The notes under the pieces were generated by a model that was given only the letters and a program-made list of their open reading frames with translations, was not told where the DNA came from and did not search any database. Made by a program: the position numbers and the translations under genes. This document shows, one piece after another, positions 41,040-50,064 of a stretch of DNA of 64,000 nt; positions within the stretch are counted from its first letter, which is position 1; every line of letters begins with the position of its first letter. The stretch is from a bacterium (GTDB lineage Bacteria; Vulcanimicrobiota; JABDET01): NCBI GenBank assembly GCA_021817145.1, contig JAKAVV010000009.1, positions 26,286 through 90,285 of the forward strand, written 5' to 3'.

Positions 41040-42446
41040 TTAAACTTTTTCTTTTGTTTTCCCGGGGATCTCTGGTTCTGTCATTTTAGGGATGTCTAAG
41101 ACTTCATCCAGCTTTTCTTTAGGCAGCAGCCCTTTTTCCAGAACCAGATCCCGAATTCTTTTCCCTGTTTTTTGAGATTCTTTAGCAATTTCAGCGGCTT
41201 TTAAATAACCGATATAAGGATTAAGAGCAGTGACAATGGAAAGCGTTTTTTCAGCATAATCTTCGCATCTGCCTTGATCCGCCTGCAGCCCTGAAACGCA
41301 TTTATCAGAAAATGCTTCTAACGCATTCCCTAAAATCGTGATACTGGTTGGAAGCAGATAAGCCAGAAGCGGCATCATCACATTTAATTCCAACTGTCCT
41401 GCTTGAACCGCATAAGAGACTGATGAGTCGCATCCTACCAGATAAAAACAGACCATGTTCAGCATTTCCGCTAAAACAGGATTGATTTTTCCAGGCATAA
41501 TGGAGGATCCGGGCTGGACAGCCGGTAAAATAAGTTCTGCTAATCCTGTGTTTGGACCTGAGGCTAAAAGCCGAAAATCGTTGGCAATTCGAATGAGATC
41601 TAATGTCAGATTTTTCACGGTTGAGGAGAGAAAAGCAAAAACAGCCATGGACTGCATCGCTTCAAAATAATTTGCCGCGGGTTTAAGAGGTAACCCTGTC
41701 TGCAGATTTAACTGTTGAGCCACTTTTTCTCGATAAGATGGATGAGTATTTAACCCTGTTCCAACAGCAGTTCCCCCTAATCCAAGAGCATAAAGATCTT
41801 CCGAAGTTTTTGAAATTTTTTCCTTGTGTCGGGATAAATTTGCCGCATATCCTGAAAATTCTTGCCCCAGCCTTATTGGAGTGGCATCCTGGAGATGGGT
41901 TCTTCCTGATTTTAAGATAGGGTAAAATTCACAAGATTTCTTTAAAAAAGCTTGTTCCAGTTTCTCCAATTTTGGCAGGAACTCTTTTATCTCAAATAAG
42001 ACAGCCAGGCGAATAGCGGTTGGGATGACATCATTGGTGCTCTGTCCCATATTGACATGATCATTGGGACTGATAATCTCATACTCCCCTTTTTTATGGT
42101 TTAAAAGTTCCAGGGCGCGGTTAGCGATCACTTCGTTGGTGTTCATGTTATGGCTTGTCCCTGCCCCTGCCTGAAACACATCCACAACAAATTGATCCCG
42201 AAGTTTTCCTGATAAGATTTCGTCTGCCGCTTTTACAATGACTTCTGCTTTCTCTTTTGGCAGAACTCCTAATTCTTGATGAACCAGGGCAGCCGCTTTT
42301 TTGATTTCAACTGTTCCTTTGATAAAACTGGGATGAGCTTTCCATCCGCTGATCGGGAAGTTTTCAACCGCGCGAGCAGTTTGAACTCCATAATAAATCG
42401 AATCTTGCAGCTCTTTTGTTCCAAGGGAATCTTTCTCTGTTCTCAC
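41040..42446 (-). CDS. aspA: Aspartate ammonia-lyase
   Basis: The 468-residue enzyme of the fumarase/aspartase superfamily converts aspartate to fumarate and ammonia. The N-terminal RTEKDSLGTKELQDSIYYGVQT then NFPISG favours aspartase over fumarase C. Other signatures are AGAGTSHNMNTNEV, SGRTHLQDATP and GSSIMPGKINP with the catalytic Ser loop. The start is a GTG at 42446 with no strong ribosome-binding site. It converges on the STAS gene, 13 bp apart. Fumarase C remains a less likely alternative. Confidence 0.92.
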   Translation of the reverse strand: MRTEKDSLGTKELQDSIYYGVQTARAVENFPISGWKAHPSFIKGTVEIKKAAALVHQELGVLPKEKAEVIVKAADEILSGKLRDQFVVDVFQAGAGTSHNMNTNEVIANRALELLNHKKGEYEIISPNDHVNMGQSTNDVIPTAIRLAVLFEIKEFLPKLEKLEQAFLKKSCEFYPILKSGRTHLQDATPIRLGQEFSGYAANLSRHKEKISKTSEDLYALGLGGTAVGTGLNTHPSYREKVAQQLNLQTGLPLKPAANYFEAMQSMAVFAFLSSTVKNLTLDLIRIANDFRLLASGPNTGLAELILPAVQPGSSIMPGKINPVLAEMLNMVCFYLVGCDSSVSYAVQAGQLELNVMMPLLAYLLPTSITILGNALEAFSDKCVSGLQADQGRCEDYAEKTLSIVTALNPYIGYLKAAEIAKESQKTGKRIRDLVLEKGLLPKEKLDEVLDIPKMTEPEIPGKTKEKV

Positions 42447-42522
42447 AAGATTAACTAGTTTTGCAAAAAATCGTTTTTCCCTTCAGGGAATAAAGCCAAA
42501 TCAGGTAGATGTCATGGATTAT

Positions 42523-42741
42523 ATGGGTCTGGATTGGCGGTCAGGATGACCGATGACCTCTCCAAACAAGAATTGGCATGGAGGTCAATTCTTATATGGG
42601 TCTGGATTGGCGGTCAGGATGACCGATGACCTCTCCAAACAAGAATTGGCATGGAGGTCAATTCTTATATGGGTCTGGATTGGCGGTCAGGATGACCGAT
42701 GACCTCTCCAAACAAGAATTGGCATGGAGGTCAATTCTTAT
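42523..42741 (+). repeat. Three tandem copies of the 73-bp structured repeat
   Basis: Units begin at 42523, 42596 and 42669 and are nearly identical. The reverse complement matches the two units at 62-207, including both stems. The array fills the space between aspA and the AI-2E family gene, and the latter's stop codon lies in the last unit. On the minus strand it would be in the 3' region of the aminotransferase-AI-2E operon. Confidence 0.93.
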
Positions 42742-43886
42742 ATTGTCACTCGTTTTCTTAAATAGATGAAAAGCAGCCTGAGAATAGCTGCAGCAGGAAT
42801 AGCCAGCAGCAGTCCCCAAATTCCTAAAAGCTCTCCTCCCGCGAAAACAACGAGAAGAACCATCAAAGGAGAAATCCCCACATTTCCTCCTAAAATTTTA
42901 GGGGAAAGCCAGTAATCCACAGCCAGTCCGATTCCTGTTAAAACAGCGAAAACAGAGATGACAGCAGTCCAGCCGCCAGGTTGAAAAAAAGCTACTATAG
43001 GAGCGAGAAGTCTTGGAATCCAGAATCCTAAAAAAGGGATCGGATACATGAGTCCTGCCACCAGAGCAGCTAAAAGAGCATAATGAAAATGTATCCCAAA
43101 TAAATTGAGAATTAATAATCCGATATAACTGGCTGCTGCCACAACAAAAGACAGAATGATATTCCCTCGAATAAACCCACCCACAACATGTCCAACTTCT
43201 CGCGATAAATTTTTAGTATCTGTTTTCCAATCTCCAGGGAACAATTCGAAAAAGTAAGATTTGATATTTTCCAGATCCAGCAGAATATAGAGAGAGACGA
43301 GAATCGCTAATAAAAAGATGATCAGCGCGGAAAAAACCTTGAAAATCCCCCCTGCTAATCCAGCGGCAAAACTGGATACAGCAGGGCTGATTTTTTCAAT
43401 TGCTTTTGCTCCATACTGTTTTAAACTGGATTGAACAAGTGGAGAAATATGAAGACGATGATACCAGATTCTGAGTTTTCCAAAGGAATCTTCTATGTTT
43501 TTCCAGTAGCCAGGAGAGGCAGAGATTAAAGATTGAGTTTGAGCAGCCACTCCTGGAGCAATTAAAAACACAATCAGAGAAATCCCTCCAATGGCTAATA
43601 GATAAGCTAGAAAAACTGAAATTCCCCAGGGGAGATTTTTTTTGATGAAAGGGATTTTTTTTCGAGAAAACCAGTAAGCAGCAGGGGCTAATAAGTATGC
43701 CATTAAACTCGCAAGGGAGAAGATGAGAAGAGTGTCTACAATACTCCAGGCGATCCAGATCACCCCTGAGATTAAAACCGCCCAGATTAAAAGTTTAACC
43801 GGATCTCGTGATAGTTGAACAGGGGTCTGAGGGTTTCCCACTTCAGTAAAAGCTGGTTTTTCGGCTGGAACCTGTGTAATCCACAT
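42738..43886 (-). CDS. AI-2E family (PerM/YhhT-like) membrane transporter
   Basis: The protein has about 382 residues and eight or so membrane helices with a central periplasmic region. The conserved FLGFWIPRLLAPIVAF and SPKILGGNVGISPLMVLLVVFAGGELLGIWGLLLAIP segments identify the family. Members include TqsA and sodium-proton antiporters, so the substrate is open. The start is uncertain: ATG 43886 (GGAAA seven bases upstream) overlaps the aldehyde dehydrogenase by 44 bp, while GTG 43841 follows its stop directly. The overlap suggests co-transcription with the two enzymes upstream. Confidence 0.88.
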   Translation of the reverse strand: MWITQVPAEKPAFTEVGNPQTPVQLSRDPVKLLIWAVLISGVIWIAWSIVDTLLIFSLASLMAYLLAPAAYWFSRKKIPFIKKNLPWGISVFLAYLLAIGGISLIVFLIAPGVAAQTQSLISASPGYWKNIEDSFGKLRIWYHRLHISPLVQSSLKQYGAKAIEKISPAVSSFAAGLAGGIFKVFSALIIFLLAILVSLYILLDLENIKSYFFELFPGDWKTDTKNLSREVGHVVGGFIRGNIILSFVVAAASYIGLLILNLFGIHFHYALLAALVAGLMYPIPFLGFWIPRLLAPIVAFFQPGGWTAVISVFAVLTGIGLAVDYWLSPKILGGNVGISPLMVLLVVFAGGELLGIWGLLLAIPAAAILRLLFIYLRKRVTI

Positions 43887-45315
43887 AAACGGATTTCCAT
43901 TCTGTAAAAAAGTCCAGCGCCTGCCTTCCCATTTCTCTTCCACCCATTCCTGAATTTTTCATTCCGCCAAATGGAACCTGGGCTTCCCCTCCAATGGTCG
44001 CAGAATTGATATGAACCATTCCGACATCAATCTCATCAATGAATTCGAAAATTTTTTCAGCGTCTTGAGTGAAGATTGAGGCAGATAAACCATATTCCAC
44101 TTCATTCGCTATTTTTAAGGCATCTTTAAAATTTTTAGCAGGTATAATCGAAAGGACAGGTCCAAAAATCTCTTCTTTAGCGATTGTCATTTCAGGGGTT
44201 ACTTCGGCGAAAATAGTGGGTTCTACGTAATACCCTTTGGCATGTTTTTCCTCTGTCATGCGGTGTCCGCCGCAAACTAATTTTCCCCCTTCTTTTTTCC
44301 CAGAGTCAATATAAGATAGGACTTTTTTAAGTTGATTTTCATCTACGCATGGTCCCATGTTCTCTGCCATTTGTTTTGCCTTTTCTGATATTTTTTTCGT
44401 GAATGCTTCAAGAACAGGCTCTTCCACAATCATTCTGCTTGTAGCGGTGCATCTCTGACCTGTTGACCCAAGAGCTCCAAGAGCAGCTGCTGAAGCGGCA
44501 AGATCGAGATCCGCGTCTTTTAAAACAATGACAGCATTTTTCCCCCCCATTTCTAACTGAATCGGTTTGCCTCGCTGTCCTGCAAGAGCTTGAAGTTTTC
44601 TCCCTATCTCAGTTGAACCTGTAAAAGAAATGGCTTTTACCTCCGGATGTTTTACAAGGGCATCACCTATCATGGCTCCTGAACCAGTAATACAGTTAAC
44701 AACTCCTTTAGGGAACCCTGACTCTTGAAAGATTTCCATTAAAATCATGGCTGTCCAGGGGGTTAAACTGGAAGGTTTCAAAACCACTGTATTGCCGCAG
44801 ATTAGAGCAGCAGCCATCTTCCAGATGGGAATGCTGACAGGGAAATTCCATGGAGTGATTAATGCCACAACTCCCAGGGGTTCTCTTTTTGTGTAAATAA
44901 AGTTTTTAGGGAGCTCTGATGGGATGGTTTCTCCATAAAATCTTTTCCCTTCACCCGCGAAAAAGTCTAAAACATTTAATGATTTTAAAACTTCCCCAAT
45001 GGCTTCATTTAATGATTTCCCTTCTTCACGATTTAAGGCTTGTGCCAGCTCTTCTTTTCTCTGTTCTAGTATTTGCATTGTCTTCAACAATCGCTTTCCC
45101 CGTTCAGGGACAGGCGCTCTTTTCCATTCAGGGAAAGCTTTTTTAGCTGCATCAACCGCTTTATTGACATCTTCAAGGGAAGATTCTTGAAAATAGCCGA
45201 GTATTTCATCTGTATTGGCTGGATTAAGATCTGGTTTCGTTTTCCCGCTGGAAGAAAAGATCCATTCTCCTCCAATAAAATTCCCCCAGGTCTTAAGATC
45301 AATCTTAACAGACAT
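43843..45315 (-). CDS. NAD(P)-dependent aldehyde dehydrogenase
   Basis: The 490-residue enzyme has the standard motifs: PWNFPVSIP, the cofactor FTGSTEIGR, the general-base Glu in LEMGGKNAVIVL, the catalytic Cys in GSTGQRCTATSR and FGPVLSI. It lies after a class III aminotransferase; such pairs degrade omega-amino acids, for example GABA to succinate via succinate semialdehyde (GabT/GabD). Its real aldehyde substrate is not set by the sequence. The C-terminal tail overlaps the next gene. Confidence 0.9.
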   Translation of the reverse strand: MSVKIDLKTWGNFIGGEWIFSSSGKTKPDLNPANTDEILGYFQESSLEDVNKAVDAAKKAFPEWKRAPVPERGKRLLKTMQILEQRKEELAQALNREEGKSLNEAIGEVLKSLNVLDFFAGEGKRFYGETIPSELPKNFIYTKREPLGVVALITPWNFPVSIPIWKMAAALICGNTVVLKPSSLTPWTAMILMEIFQESGFPKGVVNCITGSGAMIGDALVKHPEVKAISFTGSTEIGRKLQALAGQRGKPIQLEMGGKNAVIVLKDADLDLAASAAALGALGSTGQRCTATSRMIVEEPVLEAFTKKISEKAKQMAENMGPCVDENQLKKVLSYIDSGKKEGGKLVCGGHRMTEEKHAKGYYVEPTIFAEVTPEMTIAKEEIFGPVLSIIPAKNFKDALKIANEVEYGLSASIFTQDAEKIFEFIDEIDVGMVHINSATIGGEAQVPFGGMKNSGMGGREMGRQALDFFTEWKSVYVDYTGSSRKTSFY

Positions 45316-45368
45316 GTCAGTCTCCTTTTAAAGGATTTTCAATCCCGCAAACTTTTTCTATCTGTGTT

Positions 45369-46691
45369 TTAAAGGACTTCTTCAAAAACCTGAATTTGCA
45401 GCTGTTTTAAGACTTCTTCAAAAACTTGAATCGCCTGGTCCACGTTCTCTTTTGTGATTCGGAGCGGGGGAGTAATACGGATCACGTTCCCATCCAATCC
45501 TCCTTTTCCAACCAGCAGTCCTTTATCTTTGCACATCTCCATGAACTGTTTTGTTTCTGAAACAGCAGGGGCTTTTGTTTTCCGGTCTTTCACAAATTCC
45601 ATTCCCAGCATTAAGCCGATTCCGCGGACATCTCCAATGATCTGAAACCGGTCTTTTAATTCCATCAGTTTTTCTTTGAAATAGGAACCAATTTTTGCCG
45701 CATTTTCTTTTAACCCTTCTTTTTCGATCACCTCAATGCTGGCAAGAGCTCCTGTAGAACTGATCGGGTTTCCTCCAAAAGTGTTAAAATGCTGCCCTGG
45801 ACCAAGTTTTCCCGCAATTTCAGGTTTTGTAATGAAACCTCCGATAGGCAGCCCATTCCCCATTCCTTTAGCCATTGTCATAATATCAGGGACAATTCCC
45901 CACTGCTCAATTCCAAACCACTTGTTTCCTGTTCTTCCAAACCCGGTTTGAACTTCATCCGAAATAAATAACCCGCCATATTTTTTTACAATGGCATGCG
46001 CTTCTTTAAAGTACTCTGGAGGAGGAGTAATGACCCCTCCATTTCCTTGAATCGGTTCAGCGATAAATGCAGCTATTTTCCCTGGAGTAGAAGTTCGAAT
46101 CACGTTTTCAATATCTTTTGCGCACTCCAAATTACAGGATGGATAGGTTTTCCCGAAAGGGCACCTGTAGCAGTATGCGCTTGAAACAAATTGAACTCCT
46201 GCAACATAAGGACCTCCAATTCTCCAGTTGTACTGCCCTGTTAAACTCATGGACATCATGCTTCTTCCATGGAAAGAATGACGGAGAGCGATAAAATCTT
46301 GAGAACCAGTCGCCATTTTTGATAAAAGAGCAGCTCCTTCATTCGCTTCTGTTCCACTGTTGGTGATAAAAGATTGTTTTAAATCTCCAGGAGTAATCTC
46401 AGCCAGTTTCATGGCTAAACGAACAATTGGTTCTGTCACATACATGGTTGTCGTGTGCTGCAAAGTGTCAATTTGCTCTTTTATCTTCTGCGCCACTTCA
46501 GGATGGCAGTGCCCTGCATTGACTGTGACAATACCGGCGAATAAATCGAGGTATTTTTTTCCATCGGCATCCCAGACATACTGCATTGAGCCTTTTGTAA
46601 TCACCGGGGGATTTTCATAATAATGGGAAACAGACGGCATTAAAAATTCTTTTCTTTTTTCCAGTACCTCGTTTTTTTCGAGAGTTTTCAT
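45369..46691 (-). CDS. Class III aminotransferase (4-aminobutyrate / beta-alanine type)
   Basis: The 440-residue PLP enzyme has the family landmarks NSGTEANEGA, HSFHGRSMMSMSLTG, ISDEVQTGFGRTG and MAKGMGNGLPIGG with the PLP Lys. It also has a cysteine-rich insert (YCYRCPFGKTYPSCNLECA) shared with alanine-glyoxylate-like members. Together with the aldehyde dehydrogenase it probably uses an omega-amino acid such as GABA. The ATG at 46691 follows GGAGGA. The last 19 residues show a short duplication (IQVFEEVL twice) made by a DNA repeat at 45372-45432, an odd recent extension of the C-terminus. Confidence 0.9.
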   Translation of the reverse strand: MKTLEKNEVLEKRKEFLMPSVSHYYENPPVITKGSMQYVWDADGKKYLDLFAGIVTVNAGHCHPEVAQKIKEQIDTLQHTTTMYVTEPIVRLAMKLAEITPGDLKQSFITNSGTEANEGAALLSKMATGSQDFIALRHSFHGRSMMSMSLTGQYNWRIGGPYVAGVQFVSSAYCYRCPFGKTYPSCNLECAKDIENVIRTSTPGKIAAFIAEPIQGNGGVITPPPEYFKEAHAIVKKYGGLFISDEVQTGFGRTGNKWFGIEQWGIVPDIMTMAKGMGNGLPIGGFITKPEIAGKLGPGQHFNTFGGNPISSTGALASIEVIEKEGLKENAAKIGSYFKEKLMELKDRFQIIGDVRGIGLMLGMEFVKDRKTKAPAVSETKQFMEMCKDKGLLVGKGGLDGNVIRITPPLRITKENVDQAIQVFEEVLKQLQIQVFEEVL

Positions 46692-46895
46692 GGACTCCTC
46701 CTTTGAGATGTCTTTGCCTGGCTGATGGGCAGCAGAAGTTCTTTCAGGACCGGCTAGCAAAGTTATTTTTTTTAAAATTCTCTGGAATTAACTTCTTTCC
46801 TGCATCTATCTGTATAGAACTCTGGCATAATGCGCACGAAGATCGTGGAACATCCTGGAGCGGAAATGGGAATATCAGGCTGATAGGAAAGTATA

Positions 46896-47642
46896 TTAAG
46901 ACATGAAGCTTCCTTCTAAAAGCGCGCCAATGGCTTCATCGCTTCCAATATGAAGAGCCTCCCGAAGTTTTTTTATGATTCTGACATGCAGCTGAGAAAC
47001 GCGCTGCTTAGAAATAGTCATTTCAGCTGCGATCTCTTCAAAATTTTTTCCTTCAAAATAATAAAGGGTAATCAAAGTATTTTCCCTTTCAGGAAGGTTC
47101 TCAATCGCCTTTTTTAAAAGATCCCTTTCTTCTTCAAATTCAAATTCTTTGACCGGTTCTTTCATATTCTTGTCTTCAAGCGTATCCATTAAACTTCTTT
47201 CTTCATTTGGATCAAGACTGGCGGGTTGATCCAGAGAAAGCAAATACTGAGTTCCTAAATCTGCGATCAATTCATACACTTCTTGAGCAGAAATTTGAAG
47301 TTCAGAGGCGATCTCTTCTTTTGTTCCTTCTCTTCCATGGACCAGATGGAATTCATCCATGGTTTTTTTAAGCTCTCTGGTTTTCGTTCTTTTGCGCTCA
47401 GGCATCCAGTCCATAGCCCGCAGACCATTTAAAATGGCTCCGCGAATCACAGGTGTTGCATAAGTTTCGAATTTTACCCCACGCTCAGGGTCAAACTGTT
47501 CAGCTGCTTTCATTAAACCAATAACCCCATCCCCTACCAGATCATCAAAGTCAACCTGTTTTAAATTTTTGACTATTTTTGCGGCGATCTGGCGGACGAG
47601 AGTAAAATGACTCTCAATAAGGGTATCTCGATGTTCTTCCAT
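46896..47642 (-). CDS. fliA: RNA polymerase sigma factor of the FliA/WhiG (sigma-28) type
   Basis: The 248-residue protein has region 2 (DLVGDGVIGLMKAAEQFDPERGVKFETYATPVIRGAILNGLR), region 3 (EGTKEEIASELQISAQEVYEL) and region 4 (ENTLITLYYFEGKNFEEIAAEMTISKQRVSQL). The layout and the ILNGLR-x-x-D-W-M-P segment fit sigma-28, which reads flagellar class III promoters. It is last in the flagellar operon, 9 bp after flgJ. A FlgM anti-sigma factor was not firmly identified (see 528-875). Confidence 0.92.
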   Translation of the reverse strand: MEEHRDTLIESHFTLVRQIAAKIVKNLKQVDFDDLVGDGVIGLMKAAEQFDPERGVKFETYATPVIRGAILNGLRAMDWMPERKRTKTRELKKTMDEFHLVHGREGTKEEIASELQISAQEVYELIADLGTQYLLSLDQPASLDPNEERSLMDTLEDKNMKEPVKEFEFEEERDLLKKAIENLPERENTLITLYYFEGKNFEEIAAEMTISKQRVSQLHVRIIKKLREALHIGSDEAIGALLEGSFMS

Positions 47643-47651
47643 TGATAGAAT

Positions 47652-47972
47652 TTATAATTCACCTTTCATTTGTTCATAAAGCATATGAGCCATTCCTAAT
47701 CCTCCTTGCTGCGCCCATACCTTGGCTTTTTCTTGATCCATCATACTGCTCCACATTTTTCCGCTGTTCCCCTGGCCAAAAAGATGAGATTTAATTCCTG
47801 TGTGATCCATTGCTTTTAAAATCTGTTCCAAAAAGATCCCTTCAAAATCTTTACAGGCTTTCATCAGTTCTTCATCTTTATGCTTTAAATCATCTTTATG
47901 CTTTAACGATTCGGCAGATCCTGCATTTACGGAAATTTTCTTGGAAGAAATTCCGGAAGTTGGCTCAGTCAT
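47652..47972 (-). CDS. flgJ: Flagellar rod-binding protein (FlgJ N-terminal domain)
   Basis: The 106-residue protein consists of only the rod-binding domain: CKDFEGIFLEQILKAMD, then MWSSMMDQEKAK and QQGGLGMAHMLYEQM. The muramidase domain of E. coli FlgJ is missing, as in many other phyla, so a separate enzyme must open the wall for the rod. A short internal repeat (LKHKDDLKHKDEE) lies near residue 23. It sits between a small unknown gene and fliA. Confidence 0.88.
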   Translation of the reverse strand: MTEPTSGISSKKISVNAGSAESLKHKDDLKHKDEELMKACKDFEGIFLEQILKAMDHTGIKSHLFGQGNSGKMWSSMMDQEKAKVWAQQGGLGMAHMLYEQMKGEL

Positions 47973-47975
47973 TGG

Positions 47976-48179
47976 TTACACCCCTTTTCCATTTTTTAAA
48001 GCAAATTGTTTTAAAACATTCATGTCGCTGAAAAGCGGATCGGATTCAAGAGTTCCATCATACCCATCCTGCTTTAAACCCGCCTGTGGAATAAATCTGG
48101 AATACTTCTGGAGAAGAAAAGGAAGCCTTCCTGATCCCTGTGCCGTTAAACTTTGTAAATTATTTCCATTTTCAGCCAT
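47976..48179 (-). CDS. Small protein of unknown function in the flagellar operon
   Basis: This 67-residue frame fills exactly the space between flgG (15 bp upstream) and flgJ (3 bp downstream), which makes it very likely real. A GGAGGAGAG-like site precedes the ATG. No domain is recognised; the sequence is polar, with LPFLLQKYSRFIPQAGL in the middle. In many species flgH and flgI (L- and P-ring genes) occupy this place. This protein is far too short to be either. Confidence 0.65.
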   Translation of the reverse strand: MAENGNNLQSLTAQGSGRLPFLLQKYSRFIPQAGLKQDGYDGTLESDPLFSDMNVLKQFALKNGKGV

Positions 48180-48194
48180 GATTCACTCTCCTCC

Positions 48195-48977
48195 TTAAGC
48201 AGGCTGCAGCTGAGTTGTGATAGACAGCATGTTATTGGTTGCTGTTACAGCTTTTGCGTTAAATTCATAAGCCCTTTGAGCCATCACAATATCCATCATT
48301 TCTTGAATGATGTTTACATTTGCTTTTTCAAGATATCCCGCTTTAATCATCCCAAATCCATTTTCTCCCGCAGTTCCTGTTATTTTCGGTCCTGAAACAG
48401 CTGTATCATAATAAACATCCCCTTGAGCCCGAAGCCCTGATGGATTTAAAAATCGAGCCAGTTGAATCTGCCCTATTTTAACCCTTTTTGTCTGGTTATT
48501 TAAATACCCCATAATGGTTCCACTGCTTTCCACTTGAAGCCCTGTGACATTTTTTGGAATTTTAACCCCAACAATAGGATGCCCTCCTGCCAGAAATTCT
48601 CCTTTGTCATTTAATTGTATCATTCCGTCTCTGGTAAAGCCCGTTTTCCCGTCAGGCAGTTTAACTTCGAAAAAACCATTTCCGTAAATAGCAAGATCCA
48701 GAGGGTTCCCAGTATGGTCGTACTGCCCTGGAGTAAAGATTTTTTGAATGCTTGCTGCCCGCACCCCTGATCCCTGCTCACTTGAAACTTGAACCGCTCC
48801 ACCATAAGGGCCCATAGCTCCTGGCTCTTGAAGAGCGCTGTACATTAAATCCTGGAAATTAACCCTTCCTTTTTTATATCCTATTGTATTGACATTGGCA
48901 AGATTCTCGGAAATTTCATTCATGTTGAGCTCCTGAGCATACATTCCGCTGGCAGCTGTGTAAAGCGATCTAAACAT
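48195..48977 (-). CDS. flgG: Flagellar distal rod protein
   Basis: The 260-residue protein begins MFRSLYTAASGMYAQELNMNEISENLANVNTIGYKK, the flagellar rod/hook signature, and ends NIIQEMMDIVMAQRAYEFNAKAVTATNNML, the matching C-terminal helix. The length and the QEPGAMGP segment fit FlgG, which forms the distal rod. The ATG follows AAGGAGGAG, eight bases upstream. It is located just after flgF, the usual order. Confidence 0.95.
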   Translation of the reverse strand: MFRSLYTAASGMYAQELNMNEISENLANVNTIGYKKGRVNFQDLMYSALQEPGAMGPYGGAVQVSSEQGSGVRAASIQKIFTPGQYDHTGNPLDLAIYGNGFFEVKLPDGKTGFTRDGMIQLNDKGEFLAGGHPIVGVKIPKNVTGLQVESSGTIMGYLNNQTKRVKIGQIQLARFLNPSGLRAQGDVYYDTAVSGPKITGTAGENGFGMIKAGYLEKANVNIIQEMMDIVMAQRAYEFNAKAVTATNNMLSITTQLQPA

Positions 48978-49004
48978 AATTTAACTCCTCCTTCTTAAAA
49001 TAAG

Positions 49005-49778
49005 TTAAAAATTTACCTGCGAAGTTTGAATCACTTGTTTAGCCATGTTGTCTTCTCCATGAAGCATTTTTGAATCCGCTTCATAAGTTCTTAGAACACT
49101 CAGCATGGAAACCATGTCTTTAATGGCATTTACATTCGACATTTCCAGATACCCCTGCATGACTTTAGGTTTTTTCTCAGAGGGCCATGCCATTGGATTA
49201 ATGGTTTTAAACCCATTGGTTCCAACCTGCTGCAGATCTTTTTCATCCACCCAGGTGATTTTTAATTTATCTACAGGCTTCCCGCTGACCAGAACAGTTC
49301 CATCTTGATTGACTTTAAAACTTCCCCCTTTGATTTGAATCGGACCATGCTGTCCCATGACCAGTCCTCCATCCTGGGTTGCTAGAAAACCCTGTCCATT
49401 AATCGTAAAACTTCCATCTCTGGTATATTGAGTTCCATTTGGAGTTTCAATGGTGAAAAACCCTTTCCCATCCAGAGCCAGATCAAAAGGCTGTCTGGTA
49501 TGTTTTAACTGCCCTTGTGAGAATTGAGTCACGCTTTTCATTAAAAGATGAACTCTTCCGCTTAACTGCCCTCCTACTGGAACAAAACCCGCTTGAACCC
49601 CTCCTCCACCATGCGCCATAGCTGTGGCATAAGCATCGCTGAAACTGGAAATTTGCAAATCATCCTGGTTAAATCCAGGGGTATTGGCATTTGCCAGATT
49701 ATTCGAGAGAATGTTTTGCATGGCTTTCATGGCAATCATTCCCTGGGTGGCTTCTTCAAACCCTTTATAATAATACAT
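49005..49778 (-). CDS. flgF: Flagellar basal-body rod protein FlgF-like
   Basis: The 257-residue protein has the N-terminal rod signature (NILSNNLANANTPGFNQDDLQISSF), the middle beta domain (GKGFFTIETPNGTQYTRDGSFTING) and the C-terminal NVNAIKDMVSMLSVLRTYEADSKML helix. The paralogy with flgG next to it and its position before flgG point to the proximal rod protein FlgF; FlgG2 is the alternative. A GGAGGTG site precedes the ATG. Confidence 0.88.
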   Translation of the reverse strand: MYYYKGFEEATQGMIAMKAMQNILSNNLANANTPGFNQDDLQISSFSDAYATAMAHGGGGVQAGFVPVGGQLSGRVHLLMKSVTQFSQGQLKHTRQPFDLALDGKGFFTIETPNGTQYTRDGSFTINGQGFLATQDGGLVMGQHGPIQIKGGSFKVNQDGTVLVSGKPVDKLKITWVDEKDLQQVGTNGFKTINPMAWPSEKKPKVMQGYLEMSNVNAIKDMVSMLSVLRTYEADSKMLHGEDNMAKQVIQTSQVNF

Positions 49779-50063
49779 TTATTGAACACCTCCATTTTTT
49801 GTTTTCCATGTTTCATCCAAACGATGAGCAAACCAGAGAACTTCGCTGACCAGATCGTACAGCTCTGGCGGAATTTCGGCTTTGCAGTTAAGAACAGCCA
49901 TACTGTTGATCAGTGAAGAATTTTTTTGGACTGGAACCTGATGAGTTTTCGCGACTTCCACAATCTCCTGAGCTCGAGATCCCTGTCCTGCAGCTAAAAT
50001 CTTAGGAGCTTTTTGCGCCTGGGGATCATATTGAATCGCGATGGCTGTTTTAGGCTGTTTCAT
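49779..50063 (-). CDS. FlhB-like cytoplasmic domain protein (FhlB)
   Basis: The 94-residue protein corresponds to the C-terminal cytoplasmic domain of the export switch protein FlhB: AIAIQYDPQAQKAPKILAAGQG, then PVQKNSSLINSMAVLNCKAEIPPELYDLVSEVLWFAHRL. The NPTH autocleavage motif and all membrane helices are missing, as in the stand-alone FhlB (YlqH) proteins next to fliK in other bacteria. It can partly replace FlhB-C in substrate switching. It lies between fliK-like and flgF genes, with 1-bp spacing. Confidence 0.88.
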   Translation of the reverse strand: MKQPKTAIAIQYDPQAQKAPKILAAGQGSRAQEIVEVAKTHQVPVQKNSSLINSMAVLNCKAEIPPELYDLVSEVLWFAHRLDETWKTKNGGVQ

Positions 50064-50064
50064 A

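Noticed and set aside
42523..42741. Repeats as a CRISPR array
   Set aside because: Three near-identical full units with no spacers between them.
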